DNA from: Symsagittifera roscoffensis
Taxonomy: Eukaryota; Xenacoelomorpha; Acoela; Convolutidae
DNA length: 64,000 nucleotides
Assembly: GCF_963678635.1 (NCBI RefSeq)
Contig: NC_087070.1
Coordinates: 34,115,955-34,179,954 of the forward strand
Direction of reading: 5' to 3'
Below, piece after piece: positions 1 through 12,003 of this stretch (the first letter of the stretch is position 1; the number at the start of each line of letters is the position of its first letter). A program made the position numbers and the translations under genes. Under the pieces are notes generated by a model. The model did no database searches. It saw only the letters and a list, made by a program, of their open reading frames with translations, and had not been told where the DNA came from.

Positions 1-1219
1 AAGAACAACACAGTAGAATAACACAACGCAGATACTGAATGTGTCTATTACAGTGAACACGTTTCGATCTTTCTGCACATTGATGAATGGAGATGGTTCA
101 ACAGTAACCGTTCTGTCCATTGTATAGCATAAATGAGAAAGGCTACTCCACAAATAGTGAGAAAGTTGATTCTGGGCACCAGTCGTGCTGAAACAAAGTC
201 TTTCTTTACTAATCATTTGCTATTGGTTTCCTCCAACTTTTCACCAAAAATATCTGCGGCTGACAAAATTGGATCTTGAGAAAAATGACCATAAAAGTTC
301 TTGCATCTTATCAAGCGTAAACAAGTAAAAGCAGGCGATAATTCTTTGAAAATGGAAAAAAAACTATGCATTTCAAGGATAGTAGATCTTCAAACACAAC
401 CGTATAAAACGCTCGATTAACCAATTGCTTATGTAAGTTTTGCAAAAAAACAAGTTTTAAACTTGATCAAACAAAAAAACTCATATGGGTAATCGAAAGA
501 GAGCAAAAATAGTTAAAAAAAATTGAAAATTTTTCGTTCGTAATTACATATAATTTTGCGTTGAATTGTCGTAAAAACAGCTTTTTTTAAAATAACCACA
601 AACTGAATTTTGTGATGAAAAAATTCTGCCAAATTCGTTATGCGGGGATAAAATCTTAAGTTGACACAGTTTTCACTATTTTGAAGCAAAAAATGCGTGA
701 TCGTGAGAAAAAAAACAGATGGAAAACATGCAAAAGTGTTGGTTTATGCATTAATACGTCAAAGTTTAAAATTTTTGCGGAGGCACTTAGCATAGTGCGG
801 CGTTCACTTCGTGGTCGTCAGATCGTTCAATCAATCCCCCGCCATGGTAATGAAAGTATGTGAGGACAAGCTCTCACTTGACATCTAGCTACAGGTCTGC
901 CACAGCCTGACCGATTTCGGCTGCACCACGTGAAAGTTCTTGACACAAAAAACGGCCTTGAGTCGCAAAAAAAAGAGCTTGCCTCAACAAAAAAAAACTG
1001 AGTCTGGAACAAGGAAAATAACCGAAACGTACTATGCGCAGACAGGCTGGATAGCCTTTCATAGATCCTCTACGAATCGCAGAAACCAGAATTACTATTA
1101 TTTTGAACTTACTTTTTTTAAAAACTTTTTGGCCACCAAAAAAATTTAAAAAATACTTTTCCGACCAAAAAATTACTTTTTCCCCATTCGCTGGTTATCG
1201 TTAATGTTCATGCACTGAC
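1..1219. other. AT-rich non-coding stretch, nothing recognised
   Basis: No reading frame here resembles a known family. The stretch is AT-rich with many A and T homopolymers. Short open frames at 681-863, 827-1012 and 940-1149 have no domain signature or conserved context, and I treat them as chance. Confidence 0.5.
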
Positions 1220-1392
1220 CTGATTTCAAAATCACTGTAGGAATAGTCGTCAATCTCCAGCCATAACAGATGATTTTCGAGTTTGCCGCCGCGCAATTTG
1301 TAGGAATCACTACACGTTAGTGAAAAGGAATGATCTACATAAACATCATACAGATCACAGACATTTTGCAAGATTTGCTTCATGACACTGAC
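1220..1392 (-). CDS. Candidate internal exon of an unknown host gene
   Basis: On the minus strand this 173-base open block is preceded by a pyrimidine-rich acceptor (TTTTTCTAG, ending at 1393) and followed by a good donor (CAG then GTCAGT, from 1219). The reading encodes about 57 residues of balanced composition, including LQNVCDLYDVYVDH and LENHLLWLEIDD. I do not recognise a family. No convincing partner exon was found, although an open minus-strand block at 2051-2272 could belong to the same gene. Splice-site quality and protein-like composition are what I see; that it is a real exon is inference. Confidence 0.28.
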
Positions 1393-2433
1393 CTAGAAAA
1401 ACTGGATGAAATTTTTTTTTATTTGGCCGGAAAAATTACAAATTAAAATCAACATCTCAAGTTTGGTGTCAATTTTTCTCATTTAAGAGCATATCTTTCC
1501 CATCTGTAAAATGATTGCAAGATAAATTTAGAAATAAAATAAAGCCGAACCTCCATGAAAAATTCAACGTGACCAAACTTGGAGACTTCTCCAAAAAAAA
1601 CAATAATAAACGTCCTGAATGAGTGAAAAATGACTTCCTTCATTTACACTTATAAGAAACTGGATTTCAGAAAACATGTTATGTTGACCTGACTTGGCGT
1701 TGTGGTCTATTAACAACTTTATCAACAGCAACCAAATGAAAAAAGAGATTAACGAAAAGCAGTTCTTTACCTGTTGTACAAATTCGACTCATTTTTTTAA
1801 AAAGCATAAATTCCTTAATATAACATGGAAAACTTTTACAAATTCTGAAGACTTGGCTATATCTGGAAAGTAATTATAACAAACCAAAATTAAACAAGCA
1901 AAGACGGTTGCTTGCCAAGAGCAACATTTGTCTTAAAAAGCAAATAACAAGCAAAAAAATTTGGATAGGAAAACTTTCGAAAACTAAGAAAAATGTTCTA
2001 ATATATTGGCACAATAATTACCTTGTTGGAAACTTTTCACCACGAAAGCGCTAAACAAAGCTTTCAAAACAAGTTTTTCTGTAGGTGAAATCAAGTTCTC
2101 GCTCGAAATTAGACTGAAGATAGAAAATTTCACAACATTTTTTTTCGACACTAGGACACTTTTCTGGAAAACTTTCAAAGTCGTTCGAATCACAACTGGA
2201 TTCGAGATGGTAGATCACTCGAACCTTTCCCATGATTATTTTTGGTACCAGAAGCGCGTCCGGCATGCTCAAACCGAGTCCTAGAAACTTTGGGGGGACA
2301 TTTGTATCTTTTCTGTTTTAATTGTGTAGAAAAGGACTATGGCCGGATCTTGATTGGGCAAGGGTTCGCCTGGTGCACCGAGGCAGGGATTGTTCAGAAG
2401 ATGAGATATCGGGGGTATGAGTGGAAGTACTTT
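1393..2433. other. Non-coding stretch, nothing firm
   Basis: AT-rich sequence without a recognisable gene. A minus-strand open block at 2051-2272 looks mildly protein-like but lacks a recognisable domain or a clear pair of splice sites. Confidence 0.4.
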
Positions 2434-2449
2434 GGGGGGGGGGGGGGGG
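2434..2449 (+). repeat. Poly-G tract, 16 G
   Basis: Sixteen consecutive G on the plus strand. Such mononucleotide G tracts can form quadruplexes and are known hot spots of deletion in nematodes lacking the FANCJ-type helicase DOG-1. A second tract of 13 G lies 1.1 kb to the right. Confidence 0.9.
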
Positions 2450-2706
2450 AGCATCTGGAATAGCTTGCTGGACACTTTTGAATGGGTTCCTACCACAGAC
2501 TTAGAGCCCTTTAACGATCGGACGGCTTTCCAAAACTTGCTAGATGAAGTATGATGACTGAAAGTCTAGAGGAATTCCCGCCATTTCTTTTCTTTTTTTG
2601 GCCGTTTTAGGCATGATTTCTCTGTTTAGGTCATTTAAAATTGGGTCTGACGGATTTATTAATCTGATGTTGTCGCTTTATTGTACTAGTTTCTTTGTTG
2701 CGTCAT

Positions 2707-3540
2707 TCAGCTCGCAGGGATAAGGTGACGAGATGCAGAGAGAACAGTATCACCAAAAATCCACTCAGCGGAAGTAACATCTAGCTGAATCGATATCGAT
2801 ATTTTTGCATTAGTACCTTCAATTTCATTTTTAAAACTTTTCCAGTCTGCTTTTTTGAAATTTATATAAGTTTTATGAGGAGCAAAAGAGATATCCTCAG
2901 CAATTGGAAGAACAATAAAAACTGGTAGGTGGTCTGAGCCCAGCTTCATGACTAGTTGCCAAGCAAGATTGAGCAAATTGAGGGAGATGCGAGTGATATG
3001 TCAGGTGATGATGCTGAAGAATTTCTATGATATGGCAGTCGAGTTTGATGGTAATTATTTAGTGGAGTAAAAGAGAAGAACAATTTCTTTAAATGGATTA
3101 GCCCCGCGTCGGTCCTCTGGTATCTTAGAGCACCAAAGTGGGGAGCGAGCCTAGTACAATACTATTCTCTTCTGAGAGGAGAGTTGAAATGGTTGCTTTT
3201 TAGGACAGCTACTATGGGGAGAAATATAAAAATTCGTGATAAGGAGATTCTGATTATTGGCCTTTACATATACACTTTGTGCCTCCAGAGTTCCGTCTTC
3301 CACTATTTCATATACGTCGTAGAGAAAAGAGTTATGAATTGCAGTTAGTAGACCTCCTCCCTCTCGCGATCGGCCCTTCCTAAGTAAAGTGTAGTTAGGC
3401 CCTAATGAGGGAAAGCGGTTTTTCGGATTCAGTTTAGATTCTTGGAAAACTGCAATGTGGATGTGGTACTCGCTTATTAAAGTCACTATTTCCGGTGCTT
3501 TCCCAGAGATGCCAGCAGAATATTCAGGGACTTAATTGAC
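2707..3540 (-). pseudogene. LINE apurinic-type endonuclease fragment
   Basis: Two minus-strand blocks, 3540-3151 and 2976-2707, are the two ends of an exonuclease-endonuclease-phosphatase fold like that at the N-terminus of jockey/CR1-type LINE ORF2 proteins. The first reads GISGKAPEIVTLISEY then VFQESKL, the usual strand-and-Glu motif that begins these enzymes; the GGGLL segment follows. The second carries GSDHLPV, the catalytic Ser-Asp-His block. The stretch between them is frameshifted. No reverse transcriptase follows on the left, so the element is truncated or rearranged. It differs from the LINE at 4.7-8.4 kb. Confidence 0.72.
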
Positions 3541-3571
3541 GGCGAGAGTTGATTTACTTGGTTAGTGTGGT

Positions 3572-3584
3572 GGGGGGGGGGGGG
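3572..3584 (+). repeat. Poly-G tract, 13 G
   Basis: Thirteen consecutive G on the plus strand, just upstream (in element orientation) of the LINE endonuclease fragment. Same comments as for the tract at 2434. Confidence 0.9.
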
Positions 3585-3589
3585 TTGTT

Positions 3590-4700
3590 GCAGATAGTTG
3601 AAGCATATTAGTGACGGTGTTTGAAATCAAGGGGGTGTTAGTAGCTGGGGGCAGTGTAGTTAAGGAGGGTAAAAATCTCTGTGATGGTGTTTCAGTGAGG
3701 TTAGACCACTGCATTTTAAATAAAGCCATCCCAAATGTGGCACCATTGGGAACAGAGGATTTTGTGATTGCCCGGGGAGCAGGTATAAGGTCCCGGATTG
3801 TGGCCGGCGATAACGAGAAGTATAAGGATTAGAAGACGGATCAACCCGTCCGACTTAGGAAGCTACGTAAGCAAAAGCTCAGTCCGCGCATGCTTTTCGC
3901 GCTCCCCTGTTGGGGAGGGTAGGGTAAGTGCCATTTGCGGCTGTTTGCACAGGCGTTGAGTCCACCACTGGAAGGCGGCACTTCTGGAGCACCTGATTTT
4001 GCGAGGAAAACAAAAACAAAAAAAAACTGAAATAGACCCGAATCCTCAGTCTCTCCACATTTTCAATGATCGAAACAACTTTAAAATTCGTTAATTTGAA
4101 ATCCGGGTTATTCAATGAAAAAATTAACGGAAAATTTATATGCGTTCTTTTTAAACTTCAAAGAAAAAATTATTTCAAATTAAAGCTCTTCGAACTTCAA
4201 GAACAATTGATCACTGACACTTTTTGATAAAATTAACACAATAACTTCCACAAATTTGCGTGAAACGTTTGAAATTAGGTTTCAGCCAAAAATTATGATT
4301 TTTATACGGTAAAAATGGCCTTCATTGGTTATCAAGGCAATCTAAGCAGCTTTTGTGTCCTTCGCTTTTTGTCTAATCTTAACCCAATTTGAGAAAACGC
4401 GTTTGAAATTTCAAATTTTGTTAGTTTTGTCTGGATAATTTACAAAAGCACTATATACTTGAAATATATGTAGATAGTAAATATTATAGGTTAGAAAGAC
4501 GTCCAAAGACTGGATGAAGGACGATGGCTAATCACTAGTTCCCATGGCCTTCAAAGAATATTCACAACTAAGTAGCAAAAAATAAGAATATTACACGCAC
4601 AAAAGAAACCGCGGCCATCATTGCTCATCTTCAAAAAGAATAGATTGACAAAGAAAATTGTCTTTATCAAATGATTTTTATGGGTAGTAGTAGTAATAGT
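3590..4700. other. Non-coding stretch between two LINE fragments
   Basis: No recognisable gene. Short open frames at 3611-3832 (plus) and 3879-4115 (minus) carry no motif I can name. AT-rich sequence continues to the 3' end of the next LINE. Confidence 0.4.
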
Positions 4701-4765
4701 AAAAGATTTAGAGACAGTTCTCAAGGGTTCACACCCAGGTTCAAGCTCAAAAGTTTAGTTTTATC

Positions 4766-6298
4766 TTAATTGTGATGTTGCAGCTTCCACATCTGCATAT
4801 TATTCTCCACGTGCATTTTTTTCGAAGTAGTGTCTAATAAAGAAGTGCCAGTATATTTTCTGCAAGGTATTTTTATTAAGCTCGTTGCCGAAATTAGGGT
4901 ACGTTCGTGATACGTAGTTGAGGAGAAGTTTCGTTCATCGGAACAAGTTGTCATCGGTTTTCATCAATCTTAATTTGTACAGCCTGTACTCTCCTCTTCG
5001 ATTTTGTCTGGTGTTTCCTAGCGAATCAATGTTGCTATCGGTACTACGTATCCAGTATACGCGTTCAACATAATCTTCCAGTGGCAGGCCGAAGTAAGGT
5101 TTCTTTTAATTTGAAAGAGTGCATTCATTGCCGTTTTGGAACATATATGACAATTTTCAGCCCGGTTTAGATTTTGATGTACAATGAGCCCAAGGTCACG
5201 TTGGGATTCAACTGGCTCCAAAGGTCTGCCCATGAGATTGGCTTTTAAGGCCCCTTTTTATGTTTACAATATGAGACTTCTTCGTATTTGGTATCTTATT
5301 TTCAGAAAACCATTTTTCAATTTTTTGTGTTGTTTTGTTCATTTTACCTTGGCTTTGGATTAATGCTTTAAAATCATCGGCGTACCCGTACCGTAACAGG
5401 GTATTTCTTTCATTGTTTCAGGTAAATCATTGATGAAGAGGAATAATAGTGGTCCAAGGATAGACCCTTGGGGTACTCCGCTGGTGGCATTTTTGGCGGG
5501 AAGTTTTCTGGTTCATTTGAACATATTGTTCCTCTCAGATCAGCAGATTATGCATATGACACTTCCCCTAGTTGATTATGCCTATGACACTTCCTTGCTC
5601 TCCAAGTTTGAGCAGTAGTTTATCAGTTTATCATGTGCGACGATGTCAAAGGCTTTTGCGAAGTCGAGGTATAGCACGCTGAGTTCCTTCGTTGATTCGA
5701 GATCATTGTGTTTATACAATTTATCAAGAAAGAATTTTAGATATAGTGTGACCGATCGCTTCTCCGAAAACCGTATTGACTAGGGTGGAATTCGGTCCAG
5801 AAAAAATTATAAATTTCATCAAAAAATATTTTTTCAAAAACTTTAGAACAGCAACAAAGAAGGCTTATCGGTCTATAGCAAGTAATGTCTGCTTTATTTA
5901 CTTCTTTGAAGATTGGTGAAACCTGACTAATTTTCCATAATGTCGGAAAACATCTTCAATTTACGGAAGTTTGAAATAGGAGTTTCATGGATTTATAAAG
6001 GGCGTGATGACATTATTTTTAGAATTAGATTTCCAATTTTATCTGGTCCGGTTGATTTGTCCGGATTTAAGTGGCTCATAGTATCATTTAATTGTTTTTA
6101 TTTTTCAGATATTTTCATAACGGTCGATCCGCCTCGTGTGCCTGTTGGAATCGGTGTTTCACTTTGGCCGAACACAGATATGAAGTAGTCGTATAGTAAC
6201 TCAGCTTTACCGCATTCTTCGTTGCTTTCTAGCTTTCCGGATTTCATGGTAGGAGGGAGACTAGGCGCTTTTCGGATACCTTTTATATATTTTTGCAT
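4766..6298 (-). pseudogene. LINE reverse transcriptase, frameshifted
   Basis: The minus strand holds a non-LTR reverse transcriptase in several frames. The palm motif SGVPQGSILGPLLF is readable around 5490-5430 and the catalytic box YADD at 5384-5373, in the context YGYADDFKAL. Downstream the thumb-like part GRPLEPVESQRDLGLIV lies at 5233-5018, and a C-terminal block with CSDERNF at 4954-4766. The upstream linker between endonuclease and RT is at 6298-6098. Stops and frame changes between these blocks rule out function. Confidence 0.75.
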
Positions 6299-6709
6299 TT
6301 TACTAAATGTTCAACCTTCGAAAACGTTGTTCTCAAATACAGCTAGGTCTCTTTCAGATGATTCTTTAGTTTGTTTTTGAATTCGTTTCAGTTTGATCAG
6401 TTTACAGAATGTTATGTTTACTCTTTTGTGGATTGTATTTGCTCTTTTTATCAGGTTAGATGTAAAACTAGAGATCCAAGAAGGTAGTTTTGATCGGTGT
6501 TGGGTATTTTTTCGTATAAATGTGTCAATTTTGTCCCACAGCCATTTCTACCATTGATTTACCAATACGTTTGGATTGCTATAGCAGTACGGATTGAAGG
6601 GTTTGTCAATAATGCTTTGATTCAATTTCTCCCAGCCGGCCTTTTTAAATGCGTCTTTAATCATAGGTGTTTCGAAATCTAATTTTGAGAGTTTGGACAA
6701 TAAAATGAT

Positions 6710-7318
6710 TTAAATTGGTTTATGATTCGAGAAATTTTTGTTGTTGAAACACATTTGGTTTGCAATATTTTCATCGTAGAAAAAATTAATGCTGGACTCT
6801 GGGTTATTACATAAAACAACATCCAATTGATCATTTGCTAGATTACAGAAGTGAGATTCGATCAGTTTGGTGAGAAAATCCGTTTGGTTCAAGTTATATG
6901 AAGACATATAGTTGCGTTTTTCTAGCAAACGTTAACGTCACCCGTAATTATAGCATTTTACCAATCAAGTCCAATAGCCTTTTCGTTGATTTTTTCAATT
7001 AATTTTTTAAAGTCTGAAACATTCTATTGGTATTGGCTAGCAAACGGGGCATTATAGACGCAGCATATAAGTATTTCATTTCCTTTTTTTGAGTTTTATG
7101 GTTGTGTGATCCTAGTGATTGAGATCTTATTGGACGTGTTCATGAAGAATTTCATTTTTTATCGCAATGAAGACTCCATGCGTTTTTAAATTGTACATCG
7201 ATAACTGTCGGTCACTTCGGTAGACCTGATATTTTGTGGAAAAAAGTGCTTTGTTCGGAATGTCTGATGTTATCCAAGACTCTTTTATGCATACGATGTC
7301 GTAGTCAAATGTATTCAA
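6710..7318 (-). pseudogene. LINE endonuclease domain, broken
   Basis: The N-terminal half (7318-7127) has the strand and catalytic region DYDIVCIKESWITSD, which corresponds to the Glu-bearing ET/ES-W motif of LINE endonucleases. The C-terminal half (6928-6710) has QLDVVLCNNPES and ends in NFSNHKPI, the equivalent of the SDHKPI block with Asp replaced by Asn. The middle is frameshifted. It sits between the ORF1-like part and the RT, as expected for ORF2 of this LINE type. Confidence 0.7.
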
Positions 7319-7396
7319 GGTGTTAGCAAACTTTGTGCGAAGATTTATTTTTAAGATAGTTTGAATATTTTATGTGAGCAATGTCAATGTTGACTG

Positions 7397-8325
7397 CTAT
7401 TTCTCATTTATAGTTTCGTTTACATTTTCATTTGGTTTTTCTAAGGAGCTTTCTTCGAGTGAGACCCAGTTTCCGTTTTCATAGACCTCGACACACAAAT
7501 TTCGTTTTCTTATGTCTTCCGTGTTTAAGTTATTGATCTTATCGTCAATAAATTGTCTAAGCTTTTTCAGACATTCGTTTTGTTTTTTGGTATCAGTGCT
7601 GTTCATTTATGGGTTGATATAGACCTTGTTGATTTGATTCTTTTAATTTATAGGCTGATCTTAGAATCATGTCTCGGCTAATACCGTTTTCGCTGTTAAT
7701 CAATAACGTTCGCAGTTGCTCTTTATCTTTTTCATACTAACCGAGTCGTTGTGCTTTTGTTATTTTTCTATCTTCTACTCTGAGGAATTCAAGCAAAGCT
7801 TCAATTTCCTTGAGATCGGCGTGATGTCTATCATCGGCTGTGTCAGTGTCTTTCTCGAGTATACCTCTTATGTAGATGCCTAGAGTTTTTCAGGAATTGT
7901 AACAGATTTTCCGGGTTTCATTTTTCCTAACGATTGGTAGTAAAATTTTGTATCATTTTTTACGTCTGTGACTTCATGTTGCACATTGCTCATTATTTTG
8001 TTTGATTTTTCAATTTCTCCGGTCAGTGTTTGCATTTGTTCCTGAAGTTTTTTCATTTGATCAGTCTTCCCTCCTTGGAACTTTCTCAATTGTTGATCTA
8101 ATTGATCAATTTTGTGTTTAGTTTCGACGTTGGTCAAGAAAGTTAGTTTTTCGATTTGCAGTTAATGCAGGTGTGCAAGAGATTGTCCTTCAAATTTATG
8201 AGAACATCAATGCTTTTCTGATCAAACTCGGTACACTCTGGACTAAGGTGGTGTGATTTTGTGCAGATACAACAAACGAAACTGTTATCGTTTTTTATTT
8301 TCTTATTGCAGGTTGCAGTTTTCAT
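7397..8325 (-). pseudogene. LINE ORF1-like protein with PHD-type finger and coiled coil
   Basis: Three minus-strand blocks follow each other. 8325-8143 has a cysteine pattern (CCIC, HH, C, then CINC) like the PHD/zinc-ribbon fingers of CR1-type ORF1 proteins. 8137-7880 is rich in Lys, Glu, Gln and Leu with heptad-like spacing (KIDQLDQQLRKF, KKLQEQMQTL), so a coiled coil is likely. 7606-7397 is a polar C-terminal part. ORF1 proteins of this kind bind element RNA. The frames are interrupted between blocks. Assignment rests on motif order and the neighbouring endonuclease-RT. Confidence 0.55.
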
Positions 8326-8400
8326 TAGAAAATTACAATTTTCTTCTTTGATTGCAGTGAGAAACTTAAATTCCTATGGAAAACTTGGTTTCGAAATTTA

Positions 8401-8484
8401 GACCGGTGGAACCCGAAGGGACCTTTGGCTAAGTTCAAATATCCAAATTTCTATTCCCGGTGGAACCTGAAAGGGACCTTTGGG
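8401..8484. repeat. Two short direct repeats
   Basis: The segment CCGGTGGAACC(C/T)GAA followed by GGGACCTTTGG occurs twice, at about 8402-8425 and 8459-8484. It lies between the SGNH reading frame and the LINE ORF1-like part. The function is unknown. Confidence 0.7.
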
Positions 8485-8559
8485 AGTAATTATCTGATAT
8501 ATAATAGGATACACTAACAAGTTGATAATTCCAAAAAAATCGCACGATCACTATTTTCA

Positions 8560-8855
8560 ATTTCGGCAGATACACTGGCAGTTATTGGTAGGGCAGTCTA
8601 TTTCTTCAATCATTCCTTTATCGTTGAGTTCTTTACTGTAATTCTTTTACAAAATTTTTTCCTTTACCAGATTTTTGTTTTTTTTCAGACCTCTGTATTT
8701 CCACTTGACTGACACGTTCTTACCCGGCTTTCACGTCGTTGACACCTTTCGATCGAGTTTTGTTTTTGTCACGTTCAGGAATTGCTAGAACAAAGACAGT
8801 CATGCCTCGTTCACAGAGAAAACTCGCAAGATCGATAATTTTGTCAGCTACTAAG
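8560..8855 (-). pseudogene. SGNH-hydrolase reading frame, downstream half
   Basis: Reading the minus strand away from the copia element, the frame gives VADKIIDLASFLCERG, then TVFVLAIPERDKN, the helix and strand expected after the GGND block of an SGNH hydrolase. The tail ends with EEIDCPTNNCQCICRN and a stop near 8561. At least one frame change occurs near 8720. The upstream half lies beyond the copia insertion at 16321-16621. No Asp-x-x-His block was found. It may be LINE ORF1 or a separate gene. Confidence 0.5.
8735..8855. repeat. Direct duplication flanking copia, left copy
   Basis: This segment of SGNH coding sequence, ending GTCAGCTACTAAG at the LTR edge, is repeated in the same orientation at 16185-16325 on the other side of the copia element. 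The left copy keeps the reading frame; the right copy has small indels. Copia integrases normally leave a 4-6 base duplication, so this is not a standard one. Confidence 0.75.
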
Positions 8856-8932
8856 TGGAAACAGTTAACTTCGTACAGAATAAATTATTAACCCAACTCA
8901 ATCTGGATTAACAAGCATGACATTAATTAACA
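8856..8932 (-). repeat. Copia 3' LTR, 77 bases
   Basis: TGGAAACAGTTAACTTCG at one edge and ATTAATTAACA at the other, matching 16108-16184 over the whole 77 bases with several substitutions. Very short for an LTR, but equal length and TG/CA ends in both copies support it. Confidence 0.8.
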
Positions 8933-9235
8933 ATCTCACGGTATTTTGATATGATTGACAGGTCTATTACAGCACTTGAAATGAGTATGTTATAAACTGA
9001 TTAATCGAAATAAGCACCTACACAATTCCTTCAACACGTGTGTAACGCGTTAATGAATGAGCAGCACAAGCACCTTGGATTTGAATATGTTATCACCAAT
9101 GATTACTTCCGTGAACATGGCTCAAAAAGAATATGTTATCACACTTCACACTCAGAAACACACATAGACAATGCACAATGACATTTTATATGTACTGGAC
9201 TCAATTTTAAGAATTAAACGCAGAACACGTTTCTT

Positions 9236-10679
9236 TCACTCTTTCTCTTGCAGTTTCGCATTTCCAGCGAACGTATCGATATTCTCCCGATAAAACAAAG
9301 GCAGTTTATTGTTTTGTAGGCACTCTAGCAAGGTTTCGGCCAGTTTCCTCGAAGACTTTTTCAGACAGTCGGCTAGTTGATATCTCGTAGGAACCCAGAC
9401 AAAATTAGTAACTCTTCTTGCGACAAAATCTCGCAGGTAGCTCGGTTCGACCCGTAACCATTTGTCAGCTATTATTTTAGTTGAATAAACCGAATCCACT
9501 AAGGATTTGTTGTCTACGATAGAGATTATCCTCAAACTGTAGCCATATAAGTCCTTGATGATTTCTTTGGACAAGAAGGCAGAATCCAGTGCATTCTAGA
9601 GGACTTCCAATACAATATGGACAATTTTAGGGTCTTCAGATCAACTAAAAATACTAAAAACCCAGCTTGTGTGCCCCCGTTGGCTAAGTTGTTCAATGAG
9701 GCATCGGAAAAGGACAAAATCAAGCAATTTTCGGTTATTTTGAAATCAGGGAAAACCAGTCTCGAGACAGTAGTATGATGCAGGCGTCTAACAACCTTAT
9801 TGGACATTCTCAGTTCCGTTTTTGACGCAGTTTGACAGATAGATTACGTCAAAACTGGTATCTGGTCGACTTTGGGTGGCAACCCAGAGTAGTTTTCCCA
9901 GTATTTCTTGCAAATATGCAGCTTCTTCGCCAATTTTAACCGCAGATAAGTCCACTTCTTCGACTGTTGACACATAGTGACCCTGTCAACGATCAAACTC
10001 CGGTTTTCACCTCTAGATAGATCCAGGCCTAGATACCTGAAGGGTAATTCAGCCTCAGCGCCTACTGAAAACTCAGTTTTGAGTGATGTTATCAAAGAGG
10101 ACACAAAACTGTCATTCCCCACGTAACAGATATCATCCAGATGAATAACCAGAGCCCAGAAATTCCAGAATTGTCTCTCTGGATGAACAAACTTTGATTT
10201 CACGCAGTTTCTTTGTTCGAGAAAATTACGTAGGCGGAGATACCACATTCTTAGGGCATCCACAAGTCCATATAATGATTGTTTTTTAGTTTCCAAGCAA
10301 GACCCTCTCGTCGGAGTTCTTTCGGTGGCTGAAGAATCACACTTCTTTTGATGTGTGCCCTGTAAAACGCACTTTTTACATCTAGGCTCCCGAAAATCCA
10401 CTTCCTCATTGTACAGGCGACCGCAAGAAAAGCTCTGTACGTATCTCTAGAGCAAGTAGGAGAGTCCTTGACCAAGTTTGACCTTTCAGCGTCTTCGAAG
10501 CCTCGCGCCACGAGTCTGGCTTTAACTTTTCCGTCATTTTTCTCGGAATAAACCCATCGAGATGAAACTTTTTGTTGGCCAATAACATGTATTTCTTCAA
10601 AAACGTGCCAGAAACACAGTTTTTCGTACTCTTCAGCCCTGGTTTTCTCAAGAACATCCTCAGTGGCTGTCATGAACAC
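9236..10679 (-). pseudogene. Copia reverse transcriptase and RNase H
   Basis: Several minus-strand frames together make a copia-type RT-RNase H. 10679-10251 contains SSRWVYSEKNDGKVKARLVARGF split over the usual fingers motif (KARLVARGF), then the palm strand SLDVKSAFYRA. 10401-9844 contains the catalytic box HLDDICYVG (the LDD/YVDD equivalent) and YLGLDLSRGE. 9807-9532 begins the RNase H with FSDASLNNL, and 9574-9236 carries VDNKSLVDSVYSTK and the terminal QLADCLKK block. Frame changes near 10250, 9840 and 9550 break the protein. Confidence 0.85.
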
Positions 10680-10720
10680 CGTGTTGGTCTCGACGGTGTC
10701 CCAGTTTACTTTGCTGAAAT

Positions 10721-12000
10721 CTATCGACTTCTGTTTACCAGTTCCGCATATTCTACGTTGAACCAGAACTTGTGCCGTCCACTAGCCTTGCCAGCTCTGC
10801 CATGAATGACACATTCACGTTCTTCTGATGCATTTTCACCTATTTTAACCACATCTCCACGCTTCGGACACCGTTCCATGTTGGACTGCGGAACGAGAGG
10901 GGCAAAATCTGTAGATATCTCCACCCACTTCTGACTTCTGTGGTTGGTGATCAGTATTCTCAGGGACAAAATCCTCGTCACTATCAGCTTTTCCGTCCTT
11001 TTCATTGGACAAATCTTTGTCCACTTCATCGTGTTTGGTGTTTGTCGCATCTGAGATAGTGGAAGGTGTGTCTCGCAGGATATTTACGTCATCTTCGTTA
11101 TAGAACATAGGACAGTGAATGCTTCGGAATTTGGGTGAACGTACGCTTATACTGTTTCCTCCGTGCTTCACGAAAACTTGCTGGCCGTTTATTCCCAGTA
11201 CTGTAGCCAGTCCTCGCCATTTTTTCCTCTCTTTAAAATAACACGCTATCGCCGACACTGATAGCTTCTTTGACTTCCCGTACTCTCTTCGTTAGAGCAC
11301 GTTTGACCCGTGACGACGATTCTGCTTGTAAATACGCCTCTCTAGCCTTTTGGAGAGTGTTCAAAACTCCATTTGCATACATCGACGGATCACTCGAACT
11401 GCATAGTGCCGGTAAATCGTCGCTGATTATCGACGTTAACAGCGGCGTAAATCCGAAAACGAGCTGGAACGGCGAGAATCCCGAGGAAATCAGTAAACAG
11501 TTCTTAGCAAAACACGCAAGATCAAGTGCTAGCTGTTGACTCAAATTGGCGTTTTCGCAGCAGAGCTTCAGGTATGCCTGCGTAAGGACTTGGTTATGTC
11601 TTTCTACAGTACCACCCGACCATGGACTGTACGCAGCCGTAGTTTTGACTGCAATGCTCAATTTTCCGCACTTTTTCGGAAATTCTCGTTGTTGAACTCG
11701 CCTCCATTATCAGTCAAAAACGATTTTGGTGGTCCGAATTTGAGAAAACAAAATTGAAACACTCTGGATAAGATCATATCCGGTTTTTGTCAAAAATGAG
11801 AGCAGCTACTGAGAACATCGTGAAAATGTCAATCATCTGGAGGTAATAGGCAGTTTTACTTCGTATATCTAGCTGATGTAGATCCACTGCCACAGTTTCA
11901 TTGAATTTACTGGCCATTGGTAATCCAACTACCGGCTTGCAATGGCTCCTGCCAAACTGTTGGCATACAAGGCAGGCACGAACAACTTCTGTGATTTCTA
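10721..12000 (-). pseudogene. Copia integrase
   Basis: The zinc-binding end (RACLVCQQFGRSH) lies near 11990-11940. The catalytic core is spread over two frames: the first Asp in AVDLHQLD near 11880, the second Asp in LTDNGGEFNN near 11710, and the Glu in AAYSPWSGGTVERHNQVL in the 11661-11233 frame. The C-terminal DNA-binding part (KWRGLATVLGINGQQVFVKH) is in the 11258-10845 frame, followed by an acidic linker to the RT. Stops at about 11760 and frame changes make it non-functional. Confidence 0.82.
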
Positions 12001-12003
12001 CCT

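Larger units (their letters stand above)
4740..8370 (-). mobile_element. Decayed CR1/jockey-like LINE
   Basis: Read on the minus strand, an ORF1-like part (PHD-type finger plus coiled coil), an endonuclease and a reverse transcriptase follow one another in the order typical of CR1/jockey-clade LINEs. All parts are broken by stops and frameshifts, so this is an old copy. The right edge is uncertain: an SGNH-hydrolase frame lies directly upstream and may be part of the same element, as esterase domains are known in ORF1 of some CR1 elements. No target duplication was identified. Confidence 0.7.

Noticed and set aside
3879..4115. Minus-strand frame of 78 codons
   Set aside because: No domain, no conserved neighbours and low-complexity middle; treated as chance.
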